The notes beneath the pieces are model-generated. The model did not search any database. It saw only the letters and a program-made list of their open reading frames with translations, and was not told the origin of the DNA. This document shows, one piece after another, positions 34,438-47,054 of a DNA stretch of 64,000 nucleotides. The position numbers were made by a program, and so were the translations under genes. This DNA comes from Elmis aenea. Lineage: Eukaryota; Arthropoda; Insecta; Coleoptera; Elmidae. The stretch is taken from assembly GCA_947652605.1 (NCBI GenBank), contig OX393576.1, positions 11,434,575-11,498,574 of the forward strand, in the 5' to 3' direction. Within the stretch, counting starts at the first letter, position 1, and each line of letters opens with the position of its first letter.

Positions 34438-37192
34438 ATGGATCCGAATAAAACTCATTTATGGGTAACAGTAGTTGGCGATGGCACAACAGGAAAGACG
34501 TGTTTACTTATTGTGTTCAAGGATAACAAGTTTCAGGAATATTATAGTTCCACAGCGTAAGTTGACAAAAAGTAAAACAAAAGTTTCGAATAAAAATTGA
34601 TAATACTATATCTTACAGTGCATTTAATAAACTTACTTTATATTATCTCTAAGTATATAATGTTTGCCAATTTGATCGACAGTCTCAATTTTACAGAAAT
34701 TATTTTTAAACGACAATCAAATTATCTTATAGAAGAATGAGGTGGTCGTTTCACTTCAAAAAAAAAACTTACTTAAGTTCGAAGTTTAAAAAAAGTAAAA
34801 CAAATAACCTGTGTAATATTTAGAACTTCAACTGTCAGCAGCCACCATAAGTTTTGTTGATACAAAATTCAAACTATTTTACACCGGCGTTGATAGGTGG
34901 TTAAATACATTCTGTGTCCGTTAACATTCTCAACAAAAAAAAAAAACGCAAATAACTCAGAAACAGGTAATTTTAATTACAACTAAAGACTTTGATCAGA
35001 AATTTGAAATATGATTTAATAGAGATTCAGACACACGTTACAATCTTAAGTCGTAGATATACCGTTTTACGATTAAACATCATCTTTGATAAGGTGGGAA
35101 AACAATCTTTATTATTATTAACCCAGTCAAATCTAGTAGGCGATTTACGTAATCAGTCCTGATTTAAAAACAAAAAAGTGTTTAACTTGTGATTTCATAA
35201 AATTTAAACTGGGTCATTTTAATTTTAACAGTGACACAACATGCGATTTAGTTAAGTGATCTAACACTTTTTGTGGTATGAATTATTAATTTTATATTTG
35301 AATTGTAAATAAATTAAATTTCCTTAACCTTAGCTACAAGTTCGCTTTTGCAAAGTCTGACTCCAAAACAAATCGTACATCATGCAATGAAAATTTTACA
35401 AAAACCAATATAATTAGTTAGTAAAAAAAAATTAGCAGGAAAGTCCTCATATTTATAACAGAAATATTTTTGTTAATTTTAGATTTAACTGGGACTCAGT
35501 GCAAGTAAAGATTAACGGACAACTATATACTATGATGCTACAAGATACTGGCCAAGAAGAATATGATCATTTAAGTGCTTTAGCTTATTCAAGAGTGAGT
35601 ATAAATATTGCACAATTGTTCAAAATAATTTAAGAAACTAAATAGCGCAAATAATTACATTCGTACAAGCGCAAAGTGACCTTTTTACAACGTACTTTTT
35701 GCTTGTAATCAAAAAGGAGGTGCTATTATTCTGATTTTATATAGTAATTACTGATTACTTTTAATTTTATAACTTGAGAAACATTTATAATTGCTTGACT
35801 GAGAGTTGTGACAAGAGTTACATTTACCTGCAATTTTCTTTGCAGCTGTTCAAAAATGGAAGGTTTGGTACATAAAACATTGGTCAAAAACCAAATATGT
35901 TTACATCTGTTTCAAGAATTTTTTAAATTTGTGATTTCTTTGTTTATTACAGAAATGTTTTTTCTTTAAATCAATTAAGTATAATTTATTGTAGCACAGA
36001 GACTATATCAGTATAATAAATGTGTCCATTTACTCTTTTGTATAACTGAAAAGGATATATGTATTTCAAGCTTAAAGCTTTGATGCGCGGGATAGTTAAA
36101 AATTGTGTAGTGTTTGCAATAAAACAACGAAAACCTCTCTGAGACGATCTTTCAAATCTTATATTTCAGTTTAAAATAGTTATGACAAAATCATTGTTTG
36201 TTTCAGACTAACGTTTTTATAATGTGCTTTGCAGTAGACAATAGGGCATCCTATCAAAATATTATGACAAAATGGAATCCTGAAGTAAGGCACCATAGGC
36301 CGAATGCAAAAATTATATTAGTGGGTAAGTCTAAATGCATCGACTTGACATATACTGAGATGAATTAAGAACAGAATTAGTACCGTTCCAATTTTTCATG
36401 CCAAGGAAAAAGTTCAAATATTGAGCTTTTTGTGTTTGATATTTTACCACAATTAAAGTACTCACTTTTAAATACATAACAAAAAAATGAGGAGTACTAA
36501 TTTCACCGTCAATCGTTAATATCTTCATTATTTTATATCAGGTTGAGTCAGTGGCTTAAAAATAAAAAACTGACCTAAATTGGCAAGTTTTACCAGATCC
36601 ACAACATTCACGAGACCTTTCCCCAAAAGACTACGATTAGTTTCGTTCGTTGTTAAAAAACACTAATTGAAACCAGAACAAAGTAAATTTATACCGCCAG
36701 ACTTTTTTTAAATTCAAAATCCAAAGAGTTTCACAAAAAAGGAATTCAAAATTGAGGTAACGATGGACTACTGTCCAAACAAAACAACAGAAGATATATA
36801 CAAGACTAGTAAAATGAAAATTACGTAAAAATTTGAGTTTAAATATACCCCTTCTTCACTGACGAGACTTGGGGCTTAAATTATATTTCATTATTCAACA
36901 AGAACGTTAAAAATGTTTTTAAATTTGATCTAAGCACAAACAGCAACGACAGTTATTGCTATAAGCACAAAATACTTACACCAAAATATTTTTAGCAACA
37001 AAATGTGATCTAAGAACAGAGCTTCAAAATTCAGTGACAACAATAGAAGGACAAACCTTAGCACAAAGAATCAATGCCGATGGATACGTGGAATGTTCGT
37101 CAAAGGATTTGTACAATGTGAATAGGGTATTTCAAGAAGCCCTACTCAGTCTTGCTAGAAGATCACAGGAGAGAATATGCGCTTTACTATAA
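34438..37192 (+). CDS. RhoL-like small GTPase, unit 3 (diverged copy)
   Basis: Exons 34438-34556, 35483-35594, 36207-36324 and 36996-37192 give an open frame of 181 residues. The P-loop GDGTTGKT, TKCD, ECSSK and terminal CALL are kept. Two in-frame losses are visible. Three nucleotides are missing in exon 2, turning DTAGQ into DTGQ and shortening the switch II DxxG motif. Fifteen nucleotides are missing in exon 4, shortening the linker before the CAAX box. Switch II also changes from DRLRS to DHLSA, and switch I reads YSSTAFN. GTP hydrolysis and effector binding are likely altered. Splice sites are intact. The frame-preserving indels suggest it stayed coding for some time after splitting from unit 1; current activity is unknown. 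Its upstream flank carries the truncated retrotransposon. Confidence 0.82.
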
Positions 37193-37514
37193 ACAAACTC
37201 AGATTAACTAAAACGAAAGTGAATTAGGTGTGCCTTACAACAAAGTTTACAACATAACGTCACAGCCAATCAACCCAAGTACGGTTTCCCAATTTCATTG
37301 AATCACTGAAAATGATTCCGTTAAACTTAATCGTCAGAAGACGGCTTTGGATAATCACGTGTTGAAATATGATGGGGCTTTGTGCAACCGGACTTTACAC
37401 TTCTAAAATTTAATCGTGAATTATTTAACTCATTGTTTAAACGTATTACAAGAGTCTGCCTACAATTACGCCAACTATTAATTCAACCCATTTCGTTGTA
37501 AATATATTTTGAAA

Positions 37515-37520
37515 AATAAA
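37515..37520 (+). promoter_or_regulatory. Putative polyadenylation signal, unit 3
   Basis: AATAAA at the position equivalent to units 1 and 2. Confidence 0.55.
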
Positions 37521-37758
37521 ACATTAAAGAAACTTAGTTAATTAAAACACGATAAGCGTTAATAATTTATTTTTAACGTCGTTGAGGGAAAAAAACATGC
37601 TTATTCAGCATAAAATTGTGTGATAGGATTTTTTTGCTAAATTGAAATATAGATAAGGTAAAAGGAAAAATAATAAGTAGATAATCTGGAGAAATTATAT
37701 AATAAGATAAGCCTGCGCAACCTAGTGGGGAAACACTGTAGGTCGGTATTGATTCTTG

Positions 37759-39781
37759 AATGTTATCTTGTGGAAGCATCTCCACAATTTTGTACAGCTA
37801 ACTCGTCTGCAGATGTCGCTTTTATTATTTTATTTGTTCAGTTGTAAACAACTTTTGAAAAACATTTAAAAATAATAGGCATACATGCTAAAATCACATC
37901 AGTCTGTCTACTTTAGTTTTTTAATCATAATTCCAAATATTTTTAATACAAAAAAAGAGTTTAATTAAGCGTTTTAATATTAAACAAATCATATCTTTTA
38001 TTAACAAACATTCAATGTTTTATTAGAGTAGTTTATTTATTTATACATATATTTCATTATGAATAAAATGCAGTATTAAGAATAAGAAAAATATTATTCA
38101 AAGCATCTTTTTCAAGCATAATTTAAATTATTTAAAACTGAATGTTTTTATAATAATGACGAATATCCGAAGAAAAGTTTGTCAAAATATACAAAATACA
38201 ATAGTTCGCACTACAAAAACGCGAGATTGAGCAATTTTGAAAGATTTGCTTAAAGTAATTGCCAATTTATCAACTTCTAATAAATCTTTCCACAACAAAG
38301 TCACAGATTTTTATTTATTTATGTCGTTAAGTAAGAAATTTTGTGCGTACTTTTAAAAATACTGCTTCTTTAGCTACAAAAAAACTGACTTCCAAGAGAA
38401 AATCTTCAAAAACTGCGTTCAAAAGTGTTAAAAAATAACAAAAAACAAGTTCCTGATTTTGGTCTCGTACATTTGAAGAATTTCTACCAATTTTTAACAG
38501 AAATGTTTGAATAATTTAAGTAATTTGTTTTAAAAATAAACCTTAGGGTATAAAGAACACTGGAACTTCGAAAGTTGTTAGAGATACAAGGATGGTTAAC
38601 TTAAAAAATGTGTTTTCGCGTGCCTTGCAAGAAACTGAAAATATACGTGTTGTGATCAATAATTACTAAAACCCCCTTAACAAGTGAAAACGTTTTCCGT
38701 TAGTATTTTTTTGGTTTATCGAGCCTAAGCTTGTAATGTTTGTACTTAAACAAATTGAGCACTGAACCTTTGTACAATTAAGTTGGTTTGGGTCGCTTCA
38801 TCTTAGCATCCAATAAAATAACCATAACTAAAGTAATAAATACGTTCCAAAAATTATTTTCTGAGGTTGAGAAAGTATAAAATAACACCGTTTAAACTCT
38901 AGCATAAAACTTTGAGTCAATATTGAAATCTTAGCTGATGTATTTCGTTAATTTATTACGTAAAGACCAATAAAAAAAAAAAACTCCCACGCCAAATTGC
39001 CCGCAGTGGAGACTTGCCCGAATCATTGTTATCATATTTCAAAACCGTTCGTTCCACTATTTGTAACATGCAAATACGGTCTTGATTTATATTCCGCGGC
39101 TGTCATTTTCTGGGTCATATCATAACACAAAAATACAAAAATCTACACATCTGATAAGAGAAAAACGATGCAGCCTGCCGAACCGAATGAGGAACTATTC
39201 ATTGTTTTACACAATTTATATACCGTCCAATAAATCAGTCTGTTCTCTGGTGACAAAGTTCGTACGCTGCCCAACCCCGCGTGAGAAATTTCCTGCAATC
39301 CTTAGTCCTTCAGGTCAACGTTCTCAGCGGCAGGATGCGCTGTTTTAAATTAAAATTTCAAAGTATGCCAACTCTTATACGTGGCTTTATACATCACTGC
39401 ATGCTAATGATGTTAACAATCTCGAATGGCGAGCGCGAAATTCACCGTAGTTGCTGTTATTTTATCGCATTTAGTTCCGAAATTCAACTAAACTGCAGCA
39501 GTACACCGATTGAGTTTCACAGCTTCGGCAAATAGATCAGAAGCACCAGCACATTTTCAATTTAATTGTGTCTAGATGAAGTCATATAAATTACTAAACA
39601 GGATATGTACTTTATTTGTACCTCGTTATGCATTTAACGTTCAGTGCAGAGCGTTGCAGACATCCTGATTCTAACACAAAGCAATGAACAAAACGCGTTA
39701 TAGAACAAATATAACCTCATTTCGTAAACGCTTAAATAAATAAAGTAATTTATTTATTAATATAAGTAAGTTTCATTAAAG
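37759..39781. other. Stretch without recognisable gene
   Basis: AT-rich to about 38950. From about 39000 to 39540 base composition is more balanced and two overlapping frames (39082-39348, 39281-39535) occur, but they show no domain or splice context I can support. Confidence 0.4.
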
Positions 39782-41170
39782 TGAAGAAGAGCAAATATTT
39801 AATGATGACGCCATACAAGAAAATGAAAAAATTACACATCTCTCCTAAGGAGGTTATGAATAAAATCAAAAATATTAATTCAAAAAAGCTCCTGGCATTG
39901 AACTGATAACGAAGTGTTAAAGCAGCTTCCAAGAAAAGCACTAGTCAAGCTTATCAACCTCATCAATGCTGCATTTAGACCTAAAATACGTGCATAAACT
40001 GTGCAAAGTGGCAGAGATAGTTATGATACCGAAACCAGGTATATCCCCACACGAATCCACATCCTATAGACCAGTTTAACTGTTACCTATCATGTCTAAA
40101 CTTTTCGAGAAACTGCTTCTCAAGAGAATGCAACCCACCATTGAAAGAAAAAATTTGATCCCAAATCACCAATTTGGATTCAGACATAAACACACCACAG
40201 TTGACCAAGTCCATAGGATAACTAATATCATTGAAACAGCATTAGAAGAGAAAAGAGTTTGTTCCGCAGTATTTCTGCATGTGGCGCAAGCATTTGATAG
40301 GGTTTGGCAAAAAGAAGTGCATTATAAATTAAGACATATAACAATACACAGAAATTTTAATGTCTTATTTATCAGAGAGACATTCTGTGATCAGGCAGGA
40401 AGATGCCTACTCTAATCTCAAAGAAATTAAAGCAGGAGTGCCACAGGGTAGTGTCTTGGGTCCAGTCCTTTACCTACTGTTTACTTGTGTTCTTCCAGTA
40501 CTAGAAAACAACACAATAACTACTTTTGCTGACGATACTGCCATCCCAGCTGTCGGCAAAAGCAACGAAGAAACAGCAAACAAGCTGCAAACAGCCATTA
40601 ATCAATTTCAAAGCTGGACAAAAAGGTGGAGGATAAAACATAACGAAACCAAGTCAGTCCAAATTGATTTCACCAACAAACGAATAGAACACGCTCCGGT
40701 AACCATACATAGTCAGATAATACTATACGCCAACACAGCCAAATATCTCGGCTTAACCACTTGACACTAAACTTCGGTGGAAAGTTCATGTCAGAAAAAG
40801 AAAGAGAGGAGTTGGGCATTAGATATCGAAAAATGGCTCTTAGAAAGAAACTCCGCTCTTTCAGTACATAATAAGCTTCTACTATACAAGCAGATACTAA
40901 AACCAGTGTGGACATAAGGTATACAGCTCTGGGGTTGTACCAAAAAAAGCAGTATCAGAGTAATACAAACTTTTCAAAATAAAGTACAAAGGAACATCGT
41001 TGATGCACCCTGGTACATTAGAAACAATGATCTTCATAGGGACCTTGAAGTAGAGTTTGTGGAAAGTGAAATTCAGAAGTTTTCGAGAAACCACAAAGAA
41101 AGCTACTGCAGCACATGAATATCGAGGCTATTCAGCTTCTCGATAACACAAAATAGTCGGAAGACGCAAA
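39782..41170 (+). pseudogene. Jockey-type reverse transcriptase relic, copy 2
   Basis: It opens with SKKAPGIELITNEVLKQLPRK (about 39877), then MSKLFEKLLLKRMQP, LIPNHQFGFRHKHT, SAVFLHVAQAFDRVW (motif A), KAGVPQGSVLGPVLY (motif B), TTFADDTAI with the catalytic box intact, and NTAKYLGL. Breaks include a frameshift near 40350 and stops after 40764. The tail with AIQLLDN ends near 41150. It is the least damaged of the three related relics but not functional. Confidence 0.88.
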
Positions 41171-41429
41171 AGAAAAAACTCTTTGAGCTGGTATATTGTG
41201 ACACTATTAGTGCTTAAAAAATGTGTTAACAAGTGTTTAAAAAATAAAGTAGAGTCAGTGTTTGTGTTAGTGCACAACAAGAGAGTGTCAAATACTAGAA
41301 CAGATAAGAGACGCCAAGACTCTTAGATCTTAACTTTTTTCTTATAGTATATTGGGAATAGAACTAAGTTACTTATTAGTCTAAGCCTAGATGGTAACAT
41401 TATTTAAATTTAAAAAAAATTAAAGTAAT

Positions 41430-41720
41430 CTTAATTAGTCAGTTGTATCAACAATACAATAAAGACAACTAAAAGGGTTAGGACCGTACACAGAATGTTA
41501 GACGAAGGACTATTAAGAAATGTATGTGAAACAAGAATGAAACGGTAAAACAGAGAAAGTAGACCAAGAAAAACAGACCGAGTGTTTAAAGGAAGAAGCA
41601 GACGAAGGAAAAATATCACTGAAGAACTGCAGCCCAAGATAAAAAGACGTGAAGAGAGTTGTACAGAAGATAACAACTCAAATCAAATGGTAAAAAACGC
41701 AGGATTGATCCAAGATAAAT
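41430..41720 (+). pseudogene. Possible reverse transcriptase tail fragment
   Basis: Pieces such as RTVHRMLDEGLLRNVCETR and ESRPRKTDRVFKG are compatible with the (H--RM...RGRPR--W) tail of a non-LTR element. Short and interrupted. Confidence 0.4.
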
Positions 41721-42659
41721 ATAAGTCGCTTATCTTAATTCGAAGGATTACTTGAAGAAATTCAAAACCAGTTATTTATTTAGCAAATAAATAAGACTAT
41801 TACTGACGACACTGGAGTTTTGGATATTTTCAGTTTTCTAGGATATTCGAGATATGTTTTGAAAGTACCTACCTACTAATCGGTATATAATTTTACAACT
41901 TTGCCACATTTAAGTCGGATTAGAATCAGTCTTTATGCAGAAAATATAATTTAAAGTTTGTCGACAATTTACGCAATGATAAATCACTTCGTATTATCAA
42001 ATTAAATCGTATTATTATGCAACACGTCACGTTTTCAATAAGATGAAAAACGAGAAAGCTTCACAGTAAGATATATCTTAGAACTGGGTCACATATTGCC
42101 TGTGACCGTCATCCATTTTATATCACAAAAGAGCAGAGAGAAATGTGATAAATACATAATAATAAAAAAGGGGCCTTTGTCGAACTAAAGCAATTGGGGT
42201 TTGGTGGTGTTTGATAGTGAAAATCTAAAGTCTGAATTCATTTATCGACTATTGTCGCAAATACCCCAGGAAATACAAAAAGTGGCAAGGCGACGCGAAA
42301 GCTTTCAGCCTCAAAATTTGAGGAATCCGAAATGTGAATGACAATCAAGAAGCAAAACGTCTTTATCCATCAATCTACGAGGACCAAGATGAAGTTATTG
42401 AGAATAAGAAACACGGTTAATATTTCTCCGCCATTATTCTTACACGCACTGCTTTTTGGATTTTAAGTGTAGGTGAAAACCTATTTTTTTTAAATAATTC
42501 TATGTAATTTACAATCTGTTCTTCAAACTGAACAAGAAGAAAATGAAAAATGACAAGTAGAGAATTCTCTTTTAAAGTTAAACTGAATTTTAAAAAGATA
42601 AAAGAAGATAGAACATAAAACTACACTGTTAGTTCGTGTCATGTAAATCTTGTAAGAAA
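41721..42659. other. Stretch without recognisable gene
   Basis: Nothing recognised on either strand. Confidence 0.5.
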
Positions 42660-43445
42660 ATCTGACGGTCTATCTATAATCGTTTAAATCGTCGCACCTC
42701 GCTGGCACTCACTAGTAAATTTCTCGCTAGTTTATTTGGGTGCACTCAATTCTGTTTTGATATTTAATGTAAAGGTTTTTGATTTCTTCATGCACCGAGT
42801 TTAATTAAAGGTCACGTTGTATTACAAAATTTGGTAAATACCTGGGGGCATCAGCAATGATTTGTAAAACTTTATTTTGGAATCTCTGGTTGATTTCAAT
42901 ATTTGACGTACTAGCTAGAACTTTCCCATGGCTGGATACCATAGGTCCAGATACGTTTAAGTATGACCTTGTATATGAGGAGCTTGCTTTCTATAGACAA
43001 TAGAGATTTTCTTCCCATCATCCAGTTGAGTTGGTAAATCTTGGTGCCAAGTTGCTTCCTCTTGGCCCAAATGTGTTTGCGTCAGGTCAGTCACCTGTCA
43101 ATATGCATTCCCAGGTATTTGGCTTCGTTTGCTTGTGGAATTTGACGGTCGTTTAGAGTTACTGTCGGGCAGATCTCTCACCCAAGAGTAAATGTAACAT
43201 GTTCTGATTTAGTTTCGCAATCTTTTCAGCCAGGATTGTATTTTGTTTAGGTGATGTTGTAGATTTTTAGAGGCAGTGATAGGATCCACATGGGATGCCA
43301 AGATCGCGGTGTTATTTGCGAAGGTGGCCACTGCTGTTAGACGGGTGGTTGGCAGATCAGTAGTACATATAGGTATAACGTTGGTCCCAACACACTACCT
43401 TGTGGTACGCCGGAGTTGATAGAGTATCGGAGGCACTATAAAGGT
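42660..43445 (-). pseudogene. Jockey-type reverse transcriptase relic, copy 3
   Basis: On the minus strand: INSGVPQGSVLGPTLYLY (motif B, about 43420), then TAVATFANNTAILASHVDP, where FADD has become FANN, KNLQHHLNKIQSWLKR, and a tail KYQNRIECTQINKLARNLL near 42700. It has many frameshifts and lacks the N-terminal RT half. The TADLPTT...ATFA segment closely parallels copy 1 at 9.7 kb, so they are the same family. Confidence 0.8.
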
Positions 43446-44232
43446 ATTAATTTTACACTACCTGCGCCTCCACCAAAAATTATATATTGCTACTTCGTTT
43501 TTTTTTTACTGGTTAAAAAATTAATCACGAGTCAATACGCATCTTACTGTTAAACATACGCAAATTAGTTACCTCAATCCCATATTACTGTCAATATTTT
43601 ACAACGTAGCACCAGGTCAGCAATGGTATTTTTTGCCCTATAATATCAGCCAATCACGAGTATTAACCTACTTTACATTTGACAACACGAACGACGTCGT
43701 ATGTTTAAATAAATCTATTCCATCTGCAATCTATAAACCACTGTATAAACTGCCAAACAATCAGTCTTACAGGATTTTATATGGAGTATCTGATAAAAGG
43801 TAAATAAATTAGAAGAAGTAAGACACTGTATCTGTTGCTATCTTCGAGGAACCTAATGTTTTCAAATGACTGTAATGGCATTATATAAATGGAATTGTTA
43901 TTTGAAACTCTGCTTGGATTTATTTGCTGTCTTCGTTTTTATAAACGTTACAAACTGTGCTACTTTCAAACAACCCTGACTAATAGTACAAGTTTTTGCC
44001 GTTGTTGTTAGTGAGCATGATTTAAGCAGCTGGTGAGCTGCTTCCTTTTGAAAACATATGTAGACGCTATCAAAATAAGTTACGAGACATTCAAAATTTA
44101 ACAAACCTTTTACGCTTTATTTTAAATTGTGCCTAATGTATTTATATTTATGATTTTAGTAAAGAGATTTAGAAACAAAACTTATTACTCTTAATGTAAT
44201 TCAAAACATTCAAAATAAATAGACACTTACGC
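43446..44232. other. Stretch without recognisable gene
   Basis: Nothing recognised. Confidence 0.5.
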
Positions 44233-45345
44233 CAGTAGCACAATATTGGGCCAACATTGGCTAAAAATTGACATACAATACTGGGAAAATATAGAGATGT
44301 CGACATTTTTTAATATTGGTGAAATATTTTAAATTAATATTAATCCTATAACATTTTTTTATGAAGGATCTATATTATTAAATAATATTAGATTAATATA
44401 CCGTATCGATATTGGTGAAATGTATACTATACACAATTAAAAATATATTCAATCAATATTATTCACCCTGATTGGTACAATGTTATATATGCATATATCT
44501 GCTTCATATGTTTTTATGGTTTAGAAATGTTAATATCCAATAATAGTCCAATAAGGCTGTATAAATGGTTTATTCAAACTAAAAATATAAAAGAATTACA
44601 GAAAACCACGCATAATTTTCTTACAAGTCTGTATTTGGCCGACAATTTCTTGTCATGACTGTACTAATACTTCAAGACTAATCTGAAAGTTTTCCAACAA
44701 CAACTAGGAGCATTGTAATCTTTTCCTTCCACTTGATAAGTGTTTTTCACTATTGATATCCGGCTAAACGACATATCAATGTCCGACTCAGGACTTCCAT
44801 CGAAATTTGGTATAAAAGCCGCCACTTTTTTTGATTTCATTCTAGCATTCTAACTATCATAGCTTTTACTGTATTGGTTATTATATCATCAACCGACATG
44901 ATAATTAATGCTTTCGTGTTCACTCATTTTTAAAATTGAAACACCTGGTAAAACTTAACCTCAAAAATGTGTTTTACGTTTATAGTGCGAATGTTTAAAT
45001 ACAATAAAATAACCTGTTAATCCAACACTATAAACTATTCACTTCATCAGTTCCTGGTCCTTCTGAACACTGTGGTGATGGCTCACATAAATCCACATAA
45101 ATTATTCTAAACTTTCTAAGAGGGCAAACATAAAACGAGCGATAACAGTAACACAATAAAAATAAATTGGAAATAATTATCAAACAATATAAACATATTG
45201 GACCAATAACATATTAACATTGAGTTGTCTGATATTGGTGATTCATTAAAAAACTAGAAAAAGCCTATATTGGCTGAATGTTGCAAATATTGGGCCCGCG
45301 TAACAATATTTGGCCAATATTAGGCCAATATTATTGTGCTACTTG
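44233..45345. mobile_element. TIR element with AGTAGCACAATA ends
   Basis: The left end CTTACGCCAGTAGCACAATA (from about 44226) is inverted at the right as TATTGTGCTACTTGGGTAAG (to about 45351). Both subterminal regions are rich in ATTGGCCAATATT-type palindromic repeats. No transposase frame is recognised. I cannot settle the superfamily or the target duplication. Confidence 0.7.
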
Positions 45346-45351
45346 GGTAAG

Positions 45352-46897
45352 GTTCGAATTTTGCCTCACTTTTATATTCTATGTCCTTTAATAAGTTGAA
45401 CCTTGTGTTTGGACTTTGACAAAACAATAAGTATGTTAAAAATTAAAAGATATAAATAATTCATTGAAGAACAATTTTGATATTTTAGTTTTTATTTAAG
45501 TTTTTAGGTTCATTAACCTATTTTTTTTGTTAAAGTGACTTCTTAAAATATTTCTTTAGATTAAATTAACTCCAATATTTTATAAAACTGTTTTATAACG
45601 TTTCTTAAGAACACCTCGCAGAATTATTTTAATAAAGAGATTAGTAGTAAAAATCTTTTTAAGAGGAAACGTATTAATTACCTAACCACTAAAAAAAAGA
45701 CATTATTGTTAGTATACTCAGGCATGTTGCTAATTGGTGGCCATAAAATCCCTAAATTTATTCATTATAATGACACAGCACATTTTTATAACGGTGCCTA
45801 TCGGATATTCCTATATGAGCAAAACTTTGCCATCGATATTGTCTACAAACTAATAAAGTACAACCGATTCGAAACAAAAACTTTCGCGTAAAATTGATGA
45901 GCCTATAAATATTGGCATTCAATAATAAATTACCGTATTTTTTCTACAACCCCAAAACTTCTATTGTTTTAATTCGCTGGCGTAACGTCCTTGATCTTAG
46001 ACGGTTTGTTTTATTCTTGGACAATTTTCACGTCATTTATCATCGAAATGGTTAATATTAGTCGTACTTAAAATTCGAAACGAGAATTTTGAGTAACGCA
46101 ATGTTGGTATAATAATCATTTTCCTGTGTATTTTACTAATGTTGTTGCTAGTAGTTATAAAATGCTGTAATATTCTTCTTTTGAGTTGCAAGGTTTGCAA
46201 TTAATTTGTCGGTTTCGTGTGCTTGCAGTAATTTAGCTAAGTTTAAATTGCGACCGTAAGTTGTTGGGGAATTAGTTAAATAAGTTTGGTTTACAAGTGA
46301 AAATTCGAAGATTCTTAGGGTATCGGGGTTAAGCCAATGGGAAACTGGTTGATCTCTTGACCTTTTAGGTTGGCCCTTCTCATTTGGTTTGTAAAATTAC
46401 GTTACATCCAAGCTAGATGTAATGTATGCTTTAAGGGTGAACTAAAAGCTTAGTCGAAGTGTCAATTTTTGCAGAAGTAATAATACACTTAATGTCATAT
46501 TTACATTTCTTTCTGGTACACTAACCGAAAACAATATAGCAAAACTAATTAACCCCTCCATATTTACCCGCTATACATTCGTTCATCACTCTTTATCATA
46601 GCAGTCTATCATTGTCTATTTTCAACCATAAGTTCGTCAAGTTTTTCTAGCTGCCTATTAGATCTTAGCAGCTAAGGGCGTAAATTTTATTGCATTACTT
46701 AAAAAAAAAATTAAATACCACAAAATTAAAGTTTTTTTTAGATGTAATAATCAATATAAATTGAATGTATGAATACTTTTAATTATTTTTCATATTTCCT
46801 ATTATAAAAAGAAGAAATAAATAGAAAAAGATCTTATATTTACACAAATTTATTTAAATTTTAAGCAGTTTTTAATATTTTTTTATACTTAACATTT
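45352..46897. other. Stretch without recognisable gene
   Basis: AT-rich; a 61-codon frame at 45706-45891 has no recognisable feature. Confidence 0.45.
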
Positions 46898-46901
46898 TTA
46901 A

Positions 46902-47050
46902 CCTTTTCGGTGCTCTGAACGAGTATACTCGCCAAAATTTTACGCGGCCCAAGGTGCTCGAGACGAGTTAACTCCCCCGAAGGTTACCGCATTTGAAAGT
47001 TAGGCGCACTGCAGGCACAGAAAAACTACAAGCATTGCGCACCGAAAAGG
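46902..47050. mobile_element. 149-bp piggyBac-type MITE
   Basis: Perfect 12-bp inverted termini CCTTTTCGGTGC / GCACCGAAAAGG are flanked on both sides by TTAA (46898-46901 and 47051-47054), the piggyBac target. A subterminal palindrome CGAGTATACTCG lies about 18 bp inside the left end. Non-coding. Confidence 0.88.
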
Positions 47051-47054
47051 TTAA

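Larger units (their letters stand above)
20300..37758 (+). repeat. Tandem array of three RhoL-like gene units
   Basis: Unit 1 spans about 20300-26018, unit 2 about 26019-31300, unit 3 about 31301-37758. Each begins near a TTCATCAGTCGAAATTAAAAG segment (20305, 26028 and 31307 regions), continues through the four coding exons, and ends with a conserved 3' flank (AATAAAACATTAAA and then a GGTCGGTATT block). Units 1 and 2 are near-identical from exon 2 onward. Units 2 and 3 are near-identical from the unit start into intron 1. Insertions specific to one unit are listed separately. Confidence 0.95.

Noticed and set aside
39082..39535. Two overlapping plus-strand frames in a more GC-balanced region
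   Set aside because: They overlap in different frames, with no domain, Kozak context or splice sites I could defend.
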